Under the pieces are notes generated by a model, which was given only the letters and a program-made list of their open reading frames with translations, was not told the origin of the DNA and searched no databases. Positions 34,897 to 44,672 of a stretch of 64,000 nt of DNA are shown here, piece after piece. The position numbers and the translations under genes were made by a program. This DNA is from Thermostichus lividus PCC 6715. Lineage in GTDB: Bacteria > Cyanobacteriota > Cyanobacteriia > Thermosynechococcales > Thermosynechococcaceae. Every line of letters begins with the position of its first letter. Position 1 is the first letter of the stretch. The stretch lies in assembly GCF_002754935.1 (NCBI RefSeq), contig NZ_CP018092.1, positions 372,001 to 436,000 of the forward strand. The letters run 5' to 3'.

Positions 34897-36054
34897 ATGA
34901 CGGTTCAATCTGTTTCTAATAGCGTTGAATTAAGATCACTGTCAATTTTATTGCTGTGCAACAATGCTCAGATGTTGCTCAACTTTCGAAGTGAGCTAAT
35001 TGCAGATCTTGCAAATGCAGGCTTAGAGGTGCACTGTTTAGCACCTGATTTTTCTGAGGTAGAGAAATCAAAGCTCAATGCTCTTGGTGCAATTTGTCAT
35101 AGTTTTTATCTTGTTCGCAATAGCATTAATCCCTTAGATGATATAAAGTCCTTTTTTTCATTAGTCAAATTAATGAAACAAGTCAATCCCGATTCTATAT
35201 TAGCGATTAGCGCGAAGCCAATTATTTGGGGATTATTAGCTTCTAATTTCGTTAATGTCAAATCACGACTTGTCCTATTTACTGGTTTGGGCTATGCATT
35301 CACACCGACTGACAAGTTAAAGCAAAATCTATTAAAAAATCTTTTAACCTTTTTGTATAAGCTGACGTTACCTTTTGCCCATAAGGTTATTTTCCAAAAT
35401 CCAGATGATTGCTGTGAAATTACTGAGATTTGCGGTCTGAATCAGGATAAAACGCTAGTTATCAAAGGAACTGGAGTTAACCTTCAAGAGTGGCCTTTTT
35501 GTCCGCCTCATCTTACGCCTCTGACGTTTACACTTGTTGCAAGATTGCTTATTGAAAAAGGCATCCTTGAATTTTTAGCGGCTGCTCAGCACCTAAAAGC
35601 TATCTATCCTCAAGTGCAATTTTGGTTGATTGGTGGGCTAGACACAAACCCAGGTAGCTTATCTCAGTCGCAGATAGATGAATTTATAGCCTCAGGGGTG
35701 GTTGAGTGGTTTGGCTTTGTGAATGTCAAGGACTATTTACCCATCACCAGTGTCTTTGTCTTACCGTCTTATTACCGTGAAGGCGTTCCCCGCAGCACTC
35801 AAGAAGCCATGGCCATGGGGCGACCGGTCATTACGACTGATGTCCCAGGTTGTCGCGAAACGGTTGTTGACGGCCACAATGGTTTTCTCATTCCACCCCG
35901 AGATGTTGCTGCCCTTATTGAGGCAATGCAGAGGTTTATTGAGAACCCTGATCTGATTCCATCCATGGGCTACAACAGCTACCAGATGGCGGTGGAGCTG
36001 TTCGATGTCAGGAAAATCAATGCCCAGTACCTCAAACTACTCCGTGAGTGCTAG
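34897..36054 (+). CDS. Glycosyltransferase family 4 (PglA-like)
   Basis: 385 residues from ATG 34897, which follows the polymerase stop directly; an upstream open frame from 34804 only overlaps the polymerase. N-terminal LSILLLCNNAQMLLNFRSEL, then VNVKSRLVLFTGLGYAF, KTLVIKGTGVNL, and donor site FVLPSYYREGVPRSTQEAMA followed by MGRPVITTDVPGCRETV. The E..PRS..EAMA type donor motif is typical of transferases adding GalNAc or a related sugar in O-antigen and PglA-like pathways. Exact linkage unknown. Confidence 0.9.
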   Translation: MTVQSVSNSVELRSLSILLLCNNAQMLLNFRSELIADLANAGLEVHCLAPDFSEVEKSKLNALGAICHSFYLVRNSINPLDDIKSFFSLVKLMKQVNPDSILAISAKPIIWGLLASNFVNVKSRLVLFTGLGYAFTPTDKLKQNLLKNLLTFLYKLTLPFAHKVIFQNPDDCCEITEICGLNQDKTLVIKGTGVNLQEWPFCPPHLTPLTFTLVARLLIEKGILEFLAAAQHLKAIYPQVQFWLIGGLDTNPGSLSQSQIDEFIASGVVEWFGFVNVKDYLPITSVFVLPSYYREGVPRSTQEAMAMGRPVITTDVPGCRETVVDGHNGFLIPPRDVAALIEAMQRFIENPDLIPSMGYNSYQMAVELFDVRKINAQYLKLLREC

Positions 36055-36088
36055 TCTTCTTAGGAGCTAAACTTGCAAGCTGCTGTAC

Positions 36089-37388
36089 ATGGCTGATTGT
36101 TCTATGCCTTTTGACTCTTTAGGAAAAACACAAATTGCTGTTGTTGGGTTGGGTTACGTTGGCTTACCATTGGCCGTTGAATTCGGCAAGCCTTACCATA
36201 CTATTGGTTATGATGTCAATGCGCAGCGCATTGCGGAGTTAACTCAAGGCAGTGACCAAACTGGAGAAGTTAGTAAGGCAGATTTACAAGCCTCTACACT
36301 ACTGACCTACACGACCAGTTTAGACGCGCTAAAAACCTGCAACGTCTTTATTATTGCTGTACCGACCCCGATTGATCGCTATAAAATCCCTGACTTAACA
36401 CCTCTGAAGAAAGCCTCTGCCAGTATTGGCCGAGTGTTATCTGCTAACTGTATCGTCATTTATGAATCTACGGTTTATCCGGGGGTTACTGAAGAAGTCT
36501 GTGTCCCGATTCTGGAGCAGGAATCAGGATTGAGGTTTAATCAGGATTTTTTTGTGGGCTATAGTCCGGAGCGTATTAATCCGGGTGATCAAGAGCACCG
36601 TTTAACCACGATTAACAAAGGTCACGTCAGGTTCCACCCCTGAAGTTGCCGACTTCGTCGATCATCTGTATGCGTCAATTATTCCTGCCGGAACTTACAA
36701 AACTAGCTCAATCAAGGTTGCAGAAGCTGCAAAAGTGATTGAAAATATTAAGCGAGACATCAATATTGCTTTTGTGAATGAACTGGCACTCATTTTTAAT
36801 TTGTTGGAGCTTGATACCGAGGAAGTGTTAGCTGCAGCCAGCACTAAATGGAATTTTCTACCCTTTCGGCCAAGATTAGTGGGAGGGCACTGTATTGGTG
36901 TTGATCCCTATTACCTGACCTATAAGGCGATCGCCCACAACTACCATCCTGAGCTGATTTTGGCTGGTCGTCGTATCAATGATAATATGGGCTTTTATGT
37001 AGCGGCACAGTTCCTGAAATTATTAGCTAAAAAGGGAATTAGTCTTTCAGAAGCCCGTATTTTAGTCATGGGCTTAACCTTTAAGGAAAACTGTCCAGAT
37101 CTACGGAACACTCGTGTTGTTGATATTATTGCTGAACTCCAAAGTTATGGTCTGCACGTTGATGTTTATGATCCATGGGTTGATGCCATACAAGCCGAAA
37201 TAGAATACGGAATTCAGCCTATTCAGCATCTGCAGCCCAATATGTGGGATGGCATTGTGATTGCTGTAGCTCATCAACAATTTCGCGATATGGGGTCTGC
37301 TGGAATTCGTCAACTGCTTAAAGCAGAAGGTGTTCTCTATGATGTGAAGTGGATTTTGGCGAAGGACGATGTCGATGGTCGGCTGTAG
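36089..37388 (+). pseudogene. Nucleotide-sugar 6-dehydrogenase (TviB/WbpO type), single-base frameshift
   Basis: Oxidises a UDP-hexose(NAc) to the uronic acid. The first part has the Rossmann loop QIAVVGLGYVGLPLAVEFGK, YDVNAQRI and YSPERINPGD, ending [15 protein letters not shown] and a stop at 36643. In the other frame the protein continues [20 protein letters not shown] ... [17 protein letters not shown] ... [16 protein letters not shown] (catalytic Cys) to 37388. One extra G at 36620-36621 explains the break; without it the product has the normal length of about 432. Either a recent mutation or a read error. The pathway continues with the epimerase 16 bp downstream. Confidence 0.9.
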
Positions 37389-37404
37389 TTAGGAGGCGGC
37401 TTGC

Positions 37405-38427
37405 ATGAATATTTTGGTGACTGGCGTTGCGGGCTTTATTGGCAATGCAGTAGCTCTGAAGCTTCTACAGCGGGGCGACATTGTCATTGGCCTTGATAAC
37501 TTAAACAACTACTATGATGTCAGCCTCAAGAAGGCACGGCTCCAGCGGCTGGAAGCGTTTCAGCAAACTCACCAGTTTGTTTTTAGAAAAATCGACTTAG
37601 CCGATCGCCAAGATGTAAACCAGCTTTTTGAAGATTATCCGCCACAGCGAGTCATTCACCTTGCGGCTCAAGCGGGGGTGCGCTACTCCATTGAGAATCC
37701 TCTAACCTATATCGATAGTAATATTGTTGGCTTTACCCACATTCTTGAAGGCTGTCGGCACCATGCCGTTGAGCACCTTGTCTATGCCAGCAGTTCGAGC
37801 GTCTATGGTGCTAACAAAAAACTCCCCTTCTCTGTTCACGACAATATCGATCATCCCCTGAGCCTGTACGCCGCCACCAAAAAAGCCAATGAACTGATGG
37901 CTCATACCTATAGCTACCTTTACGGTATTCCGACCACAGGGTTGCGCTTTTTCACCGTTTATGGCCCTTGGGGGCGACCCGATATGGCACTTTTTAAGTT
38001 TACCCAAGCCATCCTCAATGATGAACCATTGCCAGTGTTTAACTATGGCAAGCATCGGCGGGATTTTACCTATATTGATGACATTGTCGAAGGCATTATT
38101 CGTGTACTGGATCGCCCTGCCACCCCCAATCCTCAGTGGGATGGCTATGCCCCGGATCCCGGAACCAGCCTTGCCCCGTGGCGGGTGTACAACATCGGTG
38201 CCCACACGCCGGTGGAACTGCTACGCTATATTGAGCTTCTAGAAACTTATCTTGGTAAAAAAGCACAATTGAACCTTCTGCCCCTACAACCCGGTGATGT
38301 CCCCGATACCCATGCTGATGTCTTGGCTCTCAAGGAGGATACCGGTTATGAGCCAACGACCTCCGTCGAGGTTGGTGTGCAGCGATTTGTGGAGTGGTAC
38401 TGTGACTTTTATCAAATTCAGATCTAG
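37405..38427 (+). CDS. NAD-dependent epimerase (UDP-glucuronate 4-epimerase-like)
   Basis: 340-residue extended SDR protein: [18 protein letters not shown] (GxxGxxG), [33 protein letters not shown], catalytic [15 protein letters not shown] (YxxxK) and [13 protein letters not shown]. The N.YYD..LK..R motif is characteristic of UDP-glucuronate/UDP-GalA 4-epimerases (LpsL/CapI group). It follows the nucleotide-sugar dehydrogenase, so the pair would supply a UDP-uronic acid to the glycosyltransferases. A ribosome-binding site (TTAGGAGG) is present at 37388-37395. Confidence 0.9.
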   Translation: MNILVTGVAGFIGNAVALKLLQRGDIVIGLDNLNNYYDVSLKKARLQRLEAFQQTHQFVFRKIDLADRQDVNQLFEDYPPQRVIHLAAQAGVRYSIENPLTYIDSNIVGFTHILEGCRHHAVEHLVYASSSSVYGANKKLPFSVHDNIDHPLSLYAATKKANELMAHTYSYLYGIPTTGLRFFTVYGPWGRPDMALFKFTQAILNDEPLPVFNYGKHRRDFTYIDDIVEGIIRVLDRPATPNPQWDGYAPDPGTSLAPWRVYNIGAHTPVELLRYIELLETYLGKKAQLNLLPLQPGDVPDTHADVLALKEDTGYEPTTSVEVGVQRFVEWYCDFYQIQI

Positions 38428-38447
38428 CTGTACTGAGGTTCGCGTTA

Positions 38448-40817
38448 ATGTCACTAGACAGTCGTTATGTAAATGGTAGCTTGGGGGCAGAAGGTCTGTT
38501 AATGAGTGACCCTGAGCCTCATTCAGAAAGCCTCCTGCAACCCATTACTGCTGATAAAATCACCATTGGTGAATTTCTAGCGGGCATTAAGCGGCGATGG
38601 AAACCTGCAGTTATTGCTGGCGCAGTCACTGCAGTAGCATACTTAGGCTACTACTACCTATTCTTAAGGAGTTATCAACACACCATTTCACTACAGGTAG
38701 AGGCCATCAAGCCCTTAGGAGCTAGGCAGGGTACCAGTTTAGAGGCTATTCGTGGCCTATCGGTACCGAGTCTACCGCTCCTCTCAGGTGAAGCAGTAGG
38801 AGATACCACTACGCTTGTACAAATCCTCAATAGTGATTTAGTCCTCAGGCCGCTCTATGAGCAGTTGGTAGAACAAAATCCCGACTTAGATCCACAAACG
38901 TACACCTATCGCGCTTTTCGTAAAAGTCTCAGCATTGAGGAGCCAAGACCAACTGGTCTATTGGGTAATCGTGGTAATGCCAAAGTGCTTCAAATAACTT
39001 TTTCGGCAAATAATAAAAGTATAGTAAAAAATGCGCTTGATTTAATTTCAAAAGAGTTGACTCAGTTTAATGAAGCAGAAAAGCAGGAACAGATTTTTCA
39101 AAATCTACGATATGTTAATCAAGAAATTCAAAAAACTCTGAGCCAAATTGATGAGCTTGAGGATCAATTGAATCAGTTCCGATCTGAAAATCAAGTGCTG
39201 CGCCCTGATTCTGCTATTGCAGGGGGCATAAGCGGTGGGCAAGGCGGTAGCAGCGACGCAGATCTGTATCGGGTGCAACTTGCAAATTTATTACAAATTA
39301 AAAGTGAAAATGATAGGAAGCTCGAATTTACGCGGGAAACGTTTGATGCCTTAAACAGACAATTAAGAATGTCACCTGCAGAAGCGCTTGTGGCTTCAAA
39401 TTTGAATACATCACAGAATTATAAGAGCCTCCTTCAGAATTTAACCGAGGCAGAGCAACTTTTAGCGCAAGAAATGGCACGGTTACAGCCGAATTCTCCA
39501 ACGGTTCGCAGTCTTGAGGAAGAAAGGCGTCTATTATTAGCACAACTCAAGCAGGAAGCTCAACAAATTGCTCGCCGTAATCAAGTCAGTAACCCTGAGA
39601 GTCTCATTGGCTATCAAGGTGCTGTTACCGAAACGTTAATTGGCAAGTACCTTGAAGCTAAAGTTGAAATGGAATCACTACAACGGATGGATGCTGAGCT
39701 TTCGCGGCAAATAGATACTGTGCGCGCAGAGCTAGATCGCATCATGCGGTTGGCGAATCCCTACCGAAAAATTGAACAGCGCATGGCAGTGGCACAGCAA
39801 TCTCTGCAGTTGTTACTGCAAACTCGGCAATCGCTACAACTACAAATTGCCCAGCAAGATTTTACATGGCGGCTACTGTCGGATATTGAGGATACTGAGC
39901 AGTACACGACAACGATGCGGCTGCTGGTTGCGTTGGCGATCGCTCTTGTTTTAGGGGGTGTCTCTGGGGTGGTGCTCGCTTTGGTCTTGGAGCTACTGGA
40001 TGCGCGGTTTTTGGAGGTGGATCAGGTTCGTCAAAACACTCGTTTGCCGGTTGTTGGCCAAGTACCTATTGCCAGTGAATTTGATCAGTATTCGTTTAGC
40101 CGTTTGGAAGCCCCTCTGACCCTTTGGGGGCTGCAACACCACCTTGCTGGGGCAACACCAGCGTTTAAGGAAAGTTTTTACTTTCTGCTGAGCCATTTAG
40201 AGCAGCTTGGTCTGCAGCGGAGCCTTGCGATTACCTCGGCACAAGCAGGTGAAGGGCGCAGCACTATTGCGGCCTATATGGCTTTAGCCGCAGCAGCCAT
40301 CGGTAAGCGGGTATTACTCATCGATGCCAATTTACGGCAGCCGGGACTCCATCAGACGTTGGGCATTGCTAACACATCGGGGTTGGCAGACCTTTTGAGT
40401 GGGGCATTTCCCCTGCCCGAATGGTCAAGCCTCTTAAGCGCCCAGACCGAAAGGTTGTGGGTGCTGACAGCGGGTCAGCCCCAGCAAGAGCCAATGACAC
40501 TCCTGAGCAGTGATGCATGGCACGCCTTACTAGACGCTGCCAACGCGGCGTTTGATCTGGTGATTATTGATACTGCTCCCCTAGTCTCCTTTGCGGAAAC
40601 CAATCGCTTATTGGCTAGGGTGGAGCAATCGTTATTTGTGGTTCGCCTCGGCAAAACTAAACGAGATGCCTTTGCAACAGCCCTCAAGGAATATGATCTT
40701 GGCCTAAAGGACAAAATATTGGGCATTGTCGTTAATGGCACGGCTGCTGCTAAACAGTCAGAGGCAGAGATTTCGCCAATTCCATCAATGATTACACCAG
40801 TGGCAGTCAATACTTAG
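38448..40817 (+). CDS. Wzc-like polysaccharide co-polymerase (second copy)
   Basis: 789 residues; ATG 38448 or 38502 (MSDPEPHSESLL). The Wzz domain begins after ITIGEFLAGIKRRWKP, with transmembrane segment VIAGAVTAVAYLGYYYLF, coiled coil (about residues 190-470) and a second segment LLVALAIALVLGGVSGVV. The ATPase part has TSAQAGEGRSTIAAYMALA, VLLIDANLRQPGLH (Asn where Asp is usual in Walker A') and LVIIDTAPLV. The tail PSMITPVAVNT has no tyrosine cluster, so autophosphorylation is doubtful. It parallels the gene at 17933; both flank the foreign block. Last gene of the polysaccharide operon. Confidence 0.9.
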   Translation: MSLDSRYVNGSLGAEGLLMSDPEPHSESLLQPITADKITIGEFLAGIKRRWKPAVIAGAVTAVAYLGYYYLFLRSYQHTISLQVEAIKPLGARQGTSLEAIRGLSVPSLPLLSGEAVGDTTTLVQILNSDLVLRPLYEQLVEQNPDLDPQTYTYRAFRKSLSIEEPRPTGLLGNRGNAKVLQITFSANNKSIVKNALDLISKELTQFNEAEKQEQIFQNLRYVNQEIQKTLSQIDELEDQLNQFRSENQVLRPDSAIAGGISGGQGGSSDADLYRVQLANLLQIKSENDRKLEFTRETFDALNRQLRMSPAEALVASNLNTSQNYKSLLQNLTEAEQLLAQEMARLQPNSPTVRSLEEERRLLLAQLKQEAQQIARRNQVSNPESLIGYQGAVTETLIGKYLEAKVEMESLQRMDAELSRQIDTVRAELDRIMRLANPYRKIEQRMAVAQQSLQLLLQTRQSLQLQIAQQDFTWRLLSDIEDTEQYTTTMRLLVALAIALVLGGVSGVVLALVLELLDARFLEVDQVRQNTRLPVVGQVPIASEFDQYSFSRLEAPLTLWGLQHHLAGATPAFKESFYFLLSHLEQLGLQRSLAITSAQAGEGRSTIAAYMALAAAAIGKRVLLIDANLRQPGLHQTLGIANTSGLADLLSGAFPLPEWSSLLSAQTERLWVLTAGQPQQEPMTLLSSDAWHALLDAANAAFDLVIIDTAPLVSFAETNRLLARVEQSLFVVRLGKTKRDAFATALKEYDLGLKDKILGIVVNGTAAAKQSEAEISPIPSMITPVAVNT

Positions 40818-40870
40818 TCGTTAGCTGATCCGACGGATAGTGCTCGCGGTGTTGCTGAATGTAGTTATGA

Positions 40871-40955
40871 ATTGCCCTCATCCCCACCCCTTATCCCTAG
40901 GGAGAAGGGAGCTAAGATTCTTGTTCCCTCTCCTTCGGGAGAGGGCGGCAAGACT
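40871..40955 (+). repeat. Interspersed repeat of CCCTCATCCCC type
   Basis: Pyrimidine-rich stretch CCCTCATCCCCACCCCTTAT followed by CCTAGGGAGAAGGG, then TTCTTGTTCCCTCTCC and TTCGGGAGAGGGC. It contains two imperfect inverted repeats (CCCTAGGG and CCCTCTCC..GGAGAGGG). The same style of repeat is widespread between genes of other cyanobacteria. It could also serve as a terminator for the polysaccharide operon. Non-coding. Confidence 0.5.
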
Positions 40956-41050
40956 CAAACCCGAACATCATACTTCTATTCAGCAACGCCTTGCTCGCTA
41001 TAATCGTAAAGATAATTTCCATTCGTCCCATTCGTCGTAATTGCTCAAGG

Positions 41051-42145
41051 ATGCCTATGTCTGCGCCAACCCTCACCTCTGCCGTAAGAATGGATGCTCT
41101 CAAGCACGGCTTGCCCGTTACAATCATCACCGGCTTTTTGGGGAGTGGCAAAACGACACTCCTGAACCACATCCTCACCAATCAGGAGGGACTAAAAACC
41201 GCTGTCCTCGTCAATGAGTTTGGTGAAATTGGCATTGACAATGAGCTACTGGTGGCTAGCGACGACGACATGGTGGAGTTAAACAATGGCTGTGTCTGCT
41301 GCACGATTAACAATGACCTTGTTAATGCAGTCTATCGGGTGTTCGAGCGTCAAGACAAGGTGGACTATCTCGTGGTAGAAACGACAGGCTTGGCGGATCC
41401 CCTACCGGTTGCCCTCACCTTTATCGGTACCGATTTGCGGGATGTTACCCGCTTGGACTCCATTATTACCGTAGTTGATGCTGAGAATTTTAGCCTTGAT
41501 CTGTTCAACAGCAGTGCTGCTCAAAGCCAGATTGCCTATGGCGACATTATCCTACTGAATAAAGCAGATCTAGTCAGTGAGGAACGCCTCGCTTATTTGG
41601 AATCTCGGATTCGTGAGACTCGCGAAGGTGCCCGCATCATCCGCACCATCAATGCCCAAGTGCCTCTACCCCTCATCCTGAGTGTGGGGTTGTTCCAGAG
41701 CGATCGCTATTTCCAGCCGAACCCTGAAGCTCACCATTATGAGACTGCCGAACATGAGTGTGATGAGCACTGCGATCACCCCGATCACCATCATCACGAT
41801 GATCATGGGCACCACCATCATGCTCACTCAAATCATCTTGAAGAGGATGGCTTTACCTCAGTTTCATTTGAGAGCGATCGCCCCTTTGAACTGCGCAAAT
41901 TTCAGTATTTTCTAGATCACCAGTTGCCAGAAACAGTGTTTCGCGCTAAAGGCATTCTTTGGTTTAAGGAAAGCCCTCGCCGCCATGTGTTTCATCTCAG
42001 TGGTAAACGCTTTAGCTTGGATGATGAGGACTGGAAAGGCACCCCCAAAAATCAACTGGTACTCATTGGCCAACAGCTAGATCACGCCACCTTGTTGGCA
42101 CAGCTCTCTGAGTGTGTGACTGCTGCTGAGGCAATTGTCAGCTAG
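41051..42145 (+). CDS. CobW/COG0523-family GTPase with His-rich metal loop
   Basis: 364 residues from ATG 41051; the longer frame from 40991 lacks homologous character. G3E GTPase: Walker A ITGFLGSGKTTLLNHIL, the metal-binding CxCC motif in NNGCVCCTINND, VVETTGLADPLPV, and NKADLV for guanine. Around residues 235-260 there is a loop with about 14 histidines and several aspartates. The C-terminal CobW_C domain starts SFESDRPFELRKF. Such proteins deliver zinc or cobalt to target enzymes. The metal is not fixed by the sequence, though a His-rich loop favours zinc. Followed 12 bp later by a DUF2256 gene. Confidence 0.92.
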   Translation: MPMSAPTLTSAVRMDALKHGLPVTIITGFLGSGKTTLLNHILTNQEGLKTAVLVNEFGEIGIDNELLVASDDDMVELNNGCVCCTINNDLVNAVYRVFERQDKVDYLVVETTGLADPLPVALTFIGTDLRDVTRLDSIITVVDAENFSLDLFNSSAAQSQIAYGDIILLNKADLVSEERLAYLESRIRETREGARIIRTINAQVPLPLILSVGLFQSDRYFQPNPEAHHYETAEHECDEHCDHPDHHHHDDHGHHHHAHSNHLEEDGFTSVSFESDRPFELRKFQYFLDHQLPETVFRAKGILWFKESPRRHVFHLSGKRFSLDDEDWKGTPKNQLVLIGQQLDHATLLAQLSECVTAAEAIVS

Positions 42146-42157
42146 GCGTTCATTACC

Positions 42158-42310
42158 ATGGCAAAACAGCGTCGCAAAGCCGAATTGCCTACAAAGGTGT
42201 GTCCCGTCTGTGGTCGCCCATTTCAATGGCGTAAAAAGTGGTCAGCCTGCTGGGAAGACGTTAAATACTGTTCTGAGCGGTGCCGCCGTCGTCGTCCGTC
42301 CACTCATTAA
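42158..42310 (+). CDS. DUF2256 small zinc-finger-like protein (50 aa)
   Basis: Short gene missed by length cut-offs. ATG 42158 to TAA 42308-42310. The product starts [20 protein letters not shown], then PFQWRKKW, and has CPVC at 15-18 and C...C near 38-42 ([11 protein letters not shown]), a four-Cys zinc-binding arrangement. The pattern VCPVC.RPF.WRKKW......V.YCSERCR defines DUF2256. Function unknown. Close behind the CobW GTPase (12 bp), so cotranscription and a link to zinc handling are plausible but inferred. Confidence 0.85.
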   Translation: MAKQRRKAELPTKVCPVCGRPFQWRKKWSACWEDVKYCSERCRRRRPSTH

Positions 42311-42477
42311 AGTTTGCAGCGATTCGGCAGGCGTGCTGGCCTGTGAACACTGGGTAGTCATAAGCATGGATAAAATTCCACATTTGGAACTGCTGTCACA
42401 CCCCTTTGCTGATCTACGTCACAGGGGATCTGTGTGTTCTGTGGCACACTAAGCAGTAAGGTTTCTGATAGACCCTC

Positions 42478-43359
42478 ATGTTCAACCCTCTCACCGTTCG
42501 TTTTTGGGGGGTGCGCGGCAGCATCCCCTCTCCGGGTTCTCACACCGTTCGCTATGGCGGGAATACCCCCTGTGTGGAAATCCAAGCCAACGGTCAGCGC
42601 ATTATTTTTGATGGCGGTACAGGGTTACGGGTTTTAGGCGAGCACCTGATGGCGCAATTGCCCGTTTCTGCCCACCTCTTTTTTACCCATACCCACTGGG
42701 ATCACATTCAAGGGTTTCCCTTTTTTCAGCCCGCCTTCGTTCCGGGGAACCAATTTCACATCTACGCCGTTCCGGGTCAAAATGGTCAGGGTATTGAGCG
42801 CCGTCTCAACGATCAGATGCTACATCCTAACTTTCCGGTTCCCTTACAGATTATGGGGGGCGACCTTCACTTTCGCGATCTAGAGATTGGCGAGCAGGTG
42901 CCCCTAGGGGACGGGGTTACAGTCAGCAATCAAGCGTTGCACCATCCGGGGGGTGGCGTGGGTTACCGTGTGAGTTGGCAGGGGATCCATGTGGCCTACA
43001 TCACCGACACAGAGCATTTACCCGATCAACTCCATCCCGGCGCCTTAGCCTTGGCCGATCACGCCGATGTCATGATCTACGATGCTACCTACACCGACGA
43101 GGAATATTACCATCCCCGTCAAAGCAAAGTTGGTTGGGGGCACTCCACATGGCAAGAAGCCATTAAATTAGCGGCAGCGGCTAGCGTCAAGCAGCTCATC
43201 CTATTCCATCACGATCCCAGCCACGATGATGATTTCCTTGATGTCATTGGTGACCTAGCGCGAGAGCGGTTCCCCCAAACCCTCTTGGCACGGGAAGGCT
43301 TAGTCATCTCCGTCTATCCAAATGTGATACACTTCCCAGCGACGGCTCAAGCAAGCTAA
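42478..43359 (+). CDS. Metallo-beta-lactamase fold hydrolase
   Basis: 293 residues, beginning LTVRFWGVRGSIPSPG and RYGGNTPCVEI, with the metal motif THTHWDHIQGFPFF (HxHxDH), ITDTEH as second Asp and LILFHHDPSHDD near the end. This subgroup (PhnP/RNase-Z-like, GVRGSIP) is common in cyanobacteria and other bacteria and probably hydrolyses a phosphodiester. Precise substrate unknown. The 167 bp before it (42311-42477) holds no other gene. The following lipase-like gene starts 7 bp after the stop. Confidence 0.88.
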   Translation: MFNPLTVRFWGVRGSIPSPGSHTVRYGGNTPCVEIQANGQRIIFDGGTGLRVLGEHLMAQLPVSAHLFFTHTHWDHIQGFPFFQPAFVPGNQFHIYAVPGQNGQGIERRLNDQMLHPNFPVPLQIMGGDLHFRDLEIGEQVPLGDGVTVSNQALHHPGGGVGYRVSWQGIHVAYITDTEHLPDQLHPGALALADHADVMIYDATYTDEEYYHPRQSKVGWGHSTWQEAIKLAAAASVKQLILFHHDPSHDDDFLDVIGDLARERFPQTLLAREGLVISVYPNVIHFPATAQAS

Positions 43360-43366
43360 ACTCACC

Positions 43367-44068
43367 GTGTTACCTGTCGTTATTCTGCCGGGATATCTAG
43401 CCCCTGCTTCGGATTACTATCCTCTGCGGGATGAGTTGCGACGGCTGGGGTGGATAGTCGAAGTGGTGCCGCTAAAGGTGCGCTCATGGCTGCCTACCTT
43501 GGGCGGCCGACCTGTGACCCCTATTTTGCGAGTCTTAGAAGCAACTGTTCAATCTGTCTTAACTACCAGTGGTGCAAGTCATGTCACACTGATTGGCCAT
43601 TCCGCAGGGGGCTGGATTAGTCGGATTTACCTTGGCGATCAGCCCTATGAGGGGCAGGTATGGGCAGGGCAGCAGCGGGTGCGTACCCTCATTACCTTAG
43701 GCACCCCCCACACCAGTCAAGAACGCTGGACGCGCCGTAATCTCGAGTTTGTCAATACAACCTATCCAGGGGCGTACTACTCCCACATTCGCTATGTTTG
43801 TTTGGCGGGCAAAGCCATTTATGGTACACCCTACGGCTCCTTTGCCAATTGGTTTACCTATCAAAGCTATAAACTCACCTCTGGGGAGGGCGCCTGCTGG
43901 GGAGATGGGGTTACCCCCGTAGCCGCTTCGCACTTGGCAGGGGCACACAACCTGACCTATGACGGTGTATTGCACGCCCCTCGCAGTCGGCTGCGCGATC
44001 GCCCCGATGCCCCGTGGTACGGCTCCCCTGAAATCATCGCCTCATGGCAGTCTTATTTAGACATTTAG
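43367..44068 (+). CDS. Alpha/beta hydrolase, lipase-like
   Basis: 233 residues with GTG start at 43367. Begins PVVILPGYLAPASDYYPLRD (oxyanion HG-type loop as PGY), nucleophile elbow LIGHSAGGWISRIYLG (GHSAGG), then TLITLGTPHTSQERWTRRN and SHLAGAHNLTYDGVLHAP, where the His could complete the triad. Similar proteins in plants and cyanobacteria are annotated as lipases or PGAP1-like esterases. Substrate unknown. Seven bp after the metallo-beta-lactamase gene, so cotranscribed. Confidence 0.85.
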   Translation: MLPVVILPGYLAPASDYYPLRDELRRLGWIVEVVPLKVRSWLPTLGGRPVTPILRVLEATVQSVLTTSGASHVTLIGHSAGGWISRIYLGDQPYEGQVWAGQQRVRTLITLGTPHTSQERWTRRNLEFVNTTYPGAYYSHIRYVCLAGKAIYGTPYGSFANWFTYQSYKLTSGEGACWGDGVTPVAASHLAGAHNLTYDGVLHAPRSRLRDRPDAPWYGSPEIIASWQSYLDI

Positions 44069-44462
44069 CTTGAGCAAAAACCGCAAGACCCCTCCGCTTC
44101 AAATCTTTGATTGATGACCCAGCCTAAAATTCCTTTTCTAAAGTGGTCAACGGCTCTCCACAGCCAGATTTTGTTTTTTTGAGCCGACATAAGGTGTGGA
44201 TCCCATGGCAGGATTTAGTCAATGCTGGGCTGCGCAATCTTGGGGGCGATCGCGAAATTATTGCTGGGGTTGAGCACGTTTCTCTCCGGTCCCTTGCGCC
44301 GGACATTACCTTTGAGCGGGATGATGCAGCACTGATATTGCGGCTGCAAACACCTGCAGCAGCCCTAGAAACGGGCGTGGTCAACTTTAACCCCAGTAAC
44401 GCACCTAGCGGCATTCTCTACAGTCAGCCGTTGAGTGCCTATCTGAACTATGGGGTAAACTA

Positions 44463-44672
44463 CTCCCAGCTAAAGCAGGGAGCTTTTAGTAGCCCTGCAG
44501 TTAGCAAGCCAACCGCGAGCCTCTGGGGTGGTTTACAACACCCCCAATCGACCGTTACCAGTGCCTTGAACAACCGTTTCTGGTGTCCGCAGTACAATTA
44601 TAACCTAAAACAACTGAAGTTGCTAAAGGAGCTTTCCTCCCCGCACTGAAGTACGGGGCTTCCAGCCCTACC
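44463..44672 (-). mobile_element. Short IS200/IS605-derived insert (MITE-like) in the usher gene
   Basis: About 200 bp with a hairpin at each end: CTCCC-AGCTAAAGCA-GGGAG at 44463-44482 and CCCCG-CACTGAAGTA-CGGGG at 44639-44658. On the minus strand the first 80 bp resemble the 3' end of canonical tnpB and its right end (compare 49912-50020: GGTTGTAAAC, GGAGGCTC, GGGCTGCTGAAAA). The other end resembles the left end at 57860-57920 (AACTAAAGTTGC...TACTAAAGTA). So only both ends of an element remain. Outer borders are approximate. Confidence 0.7.
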
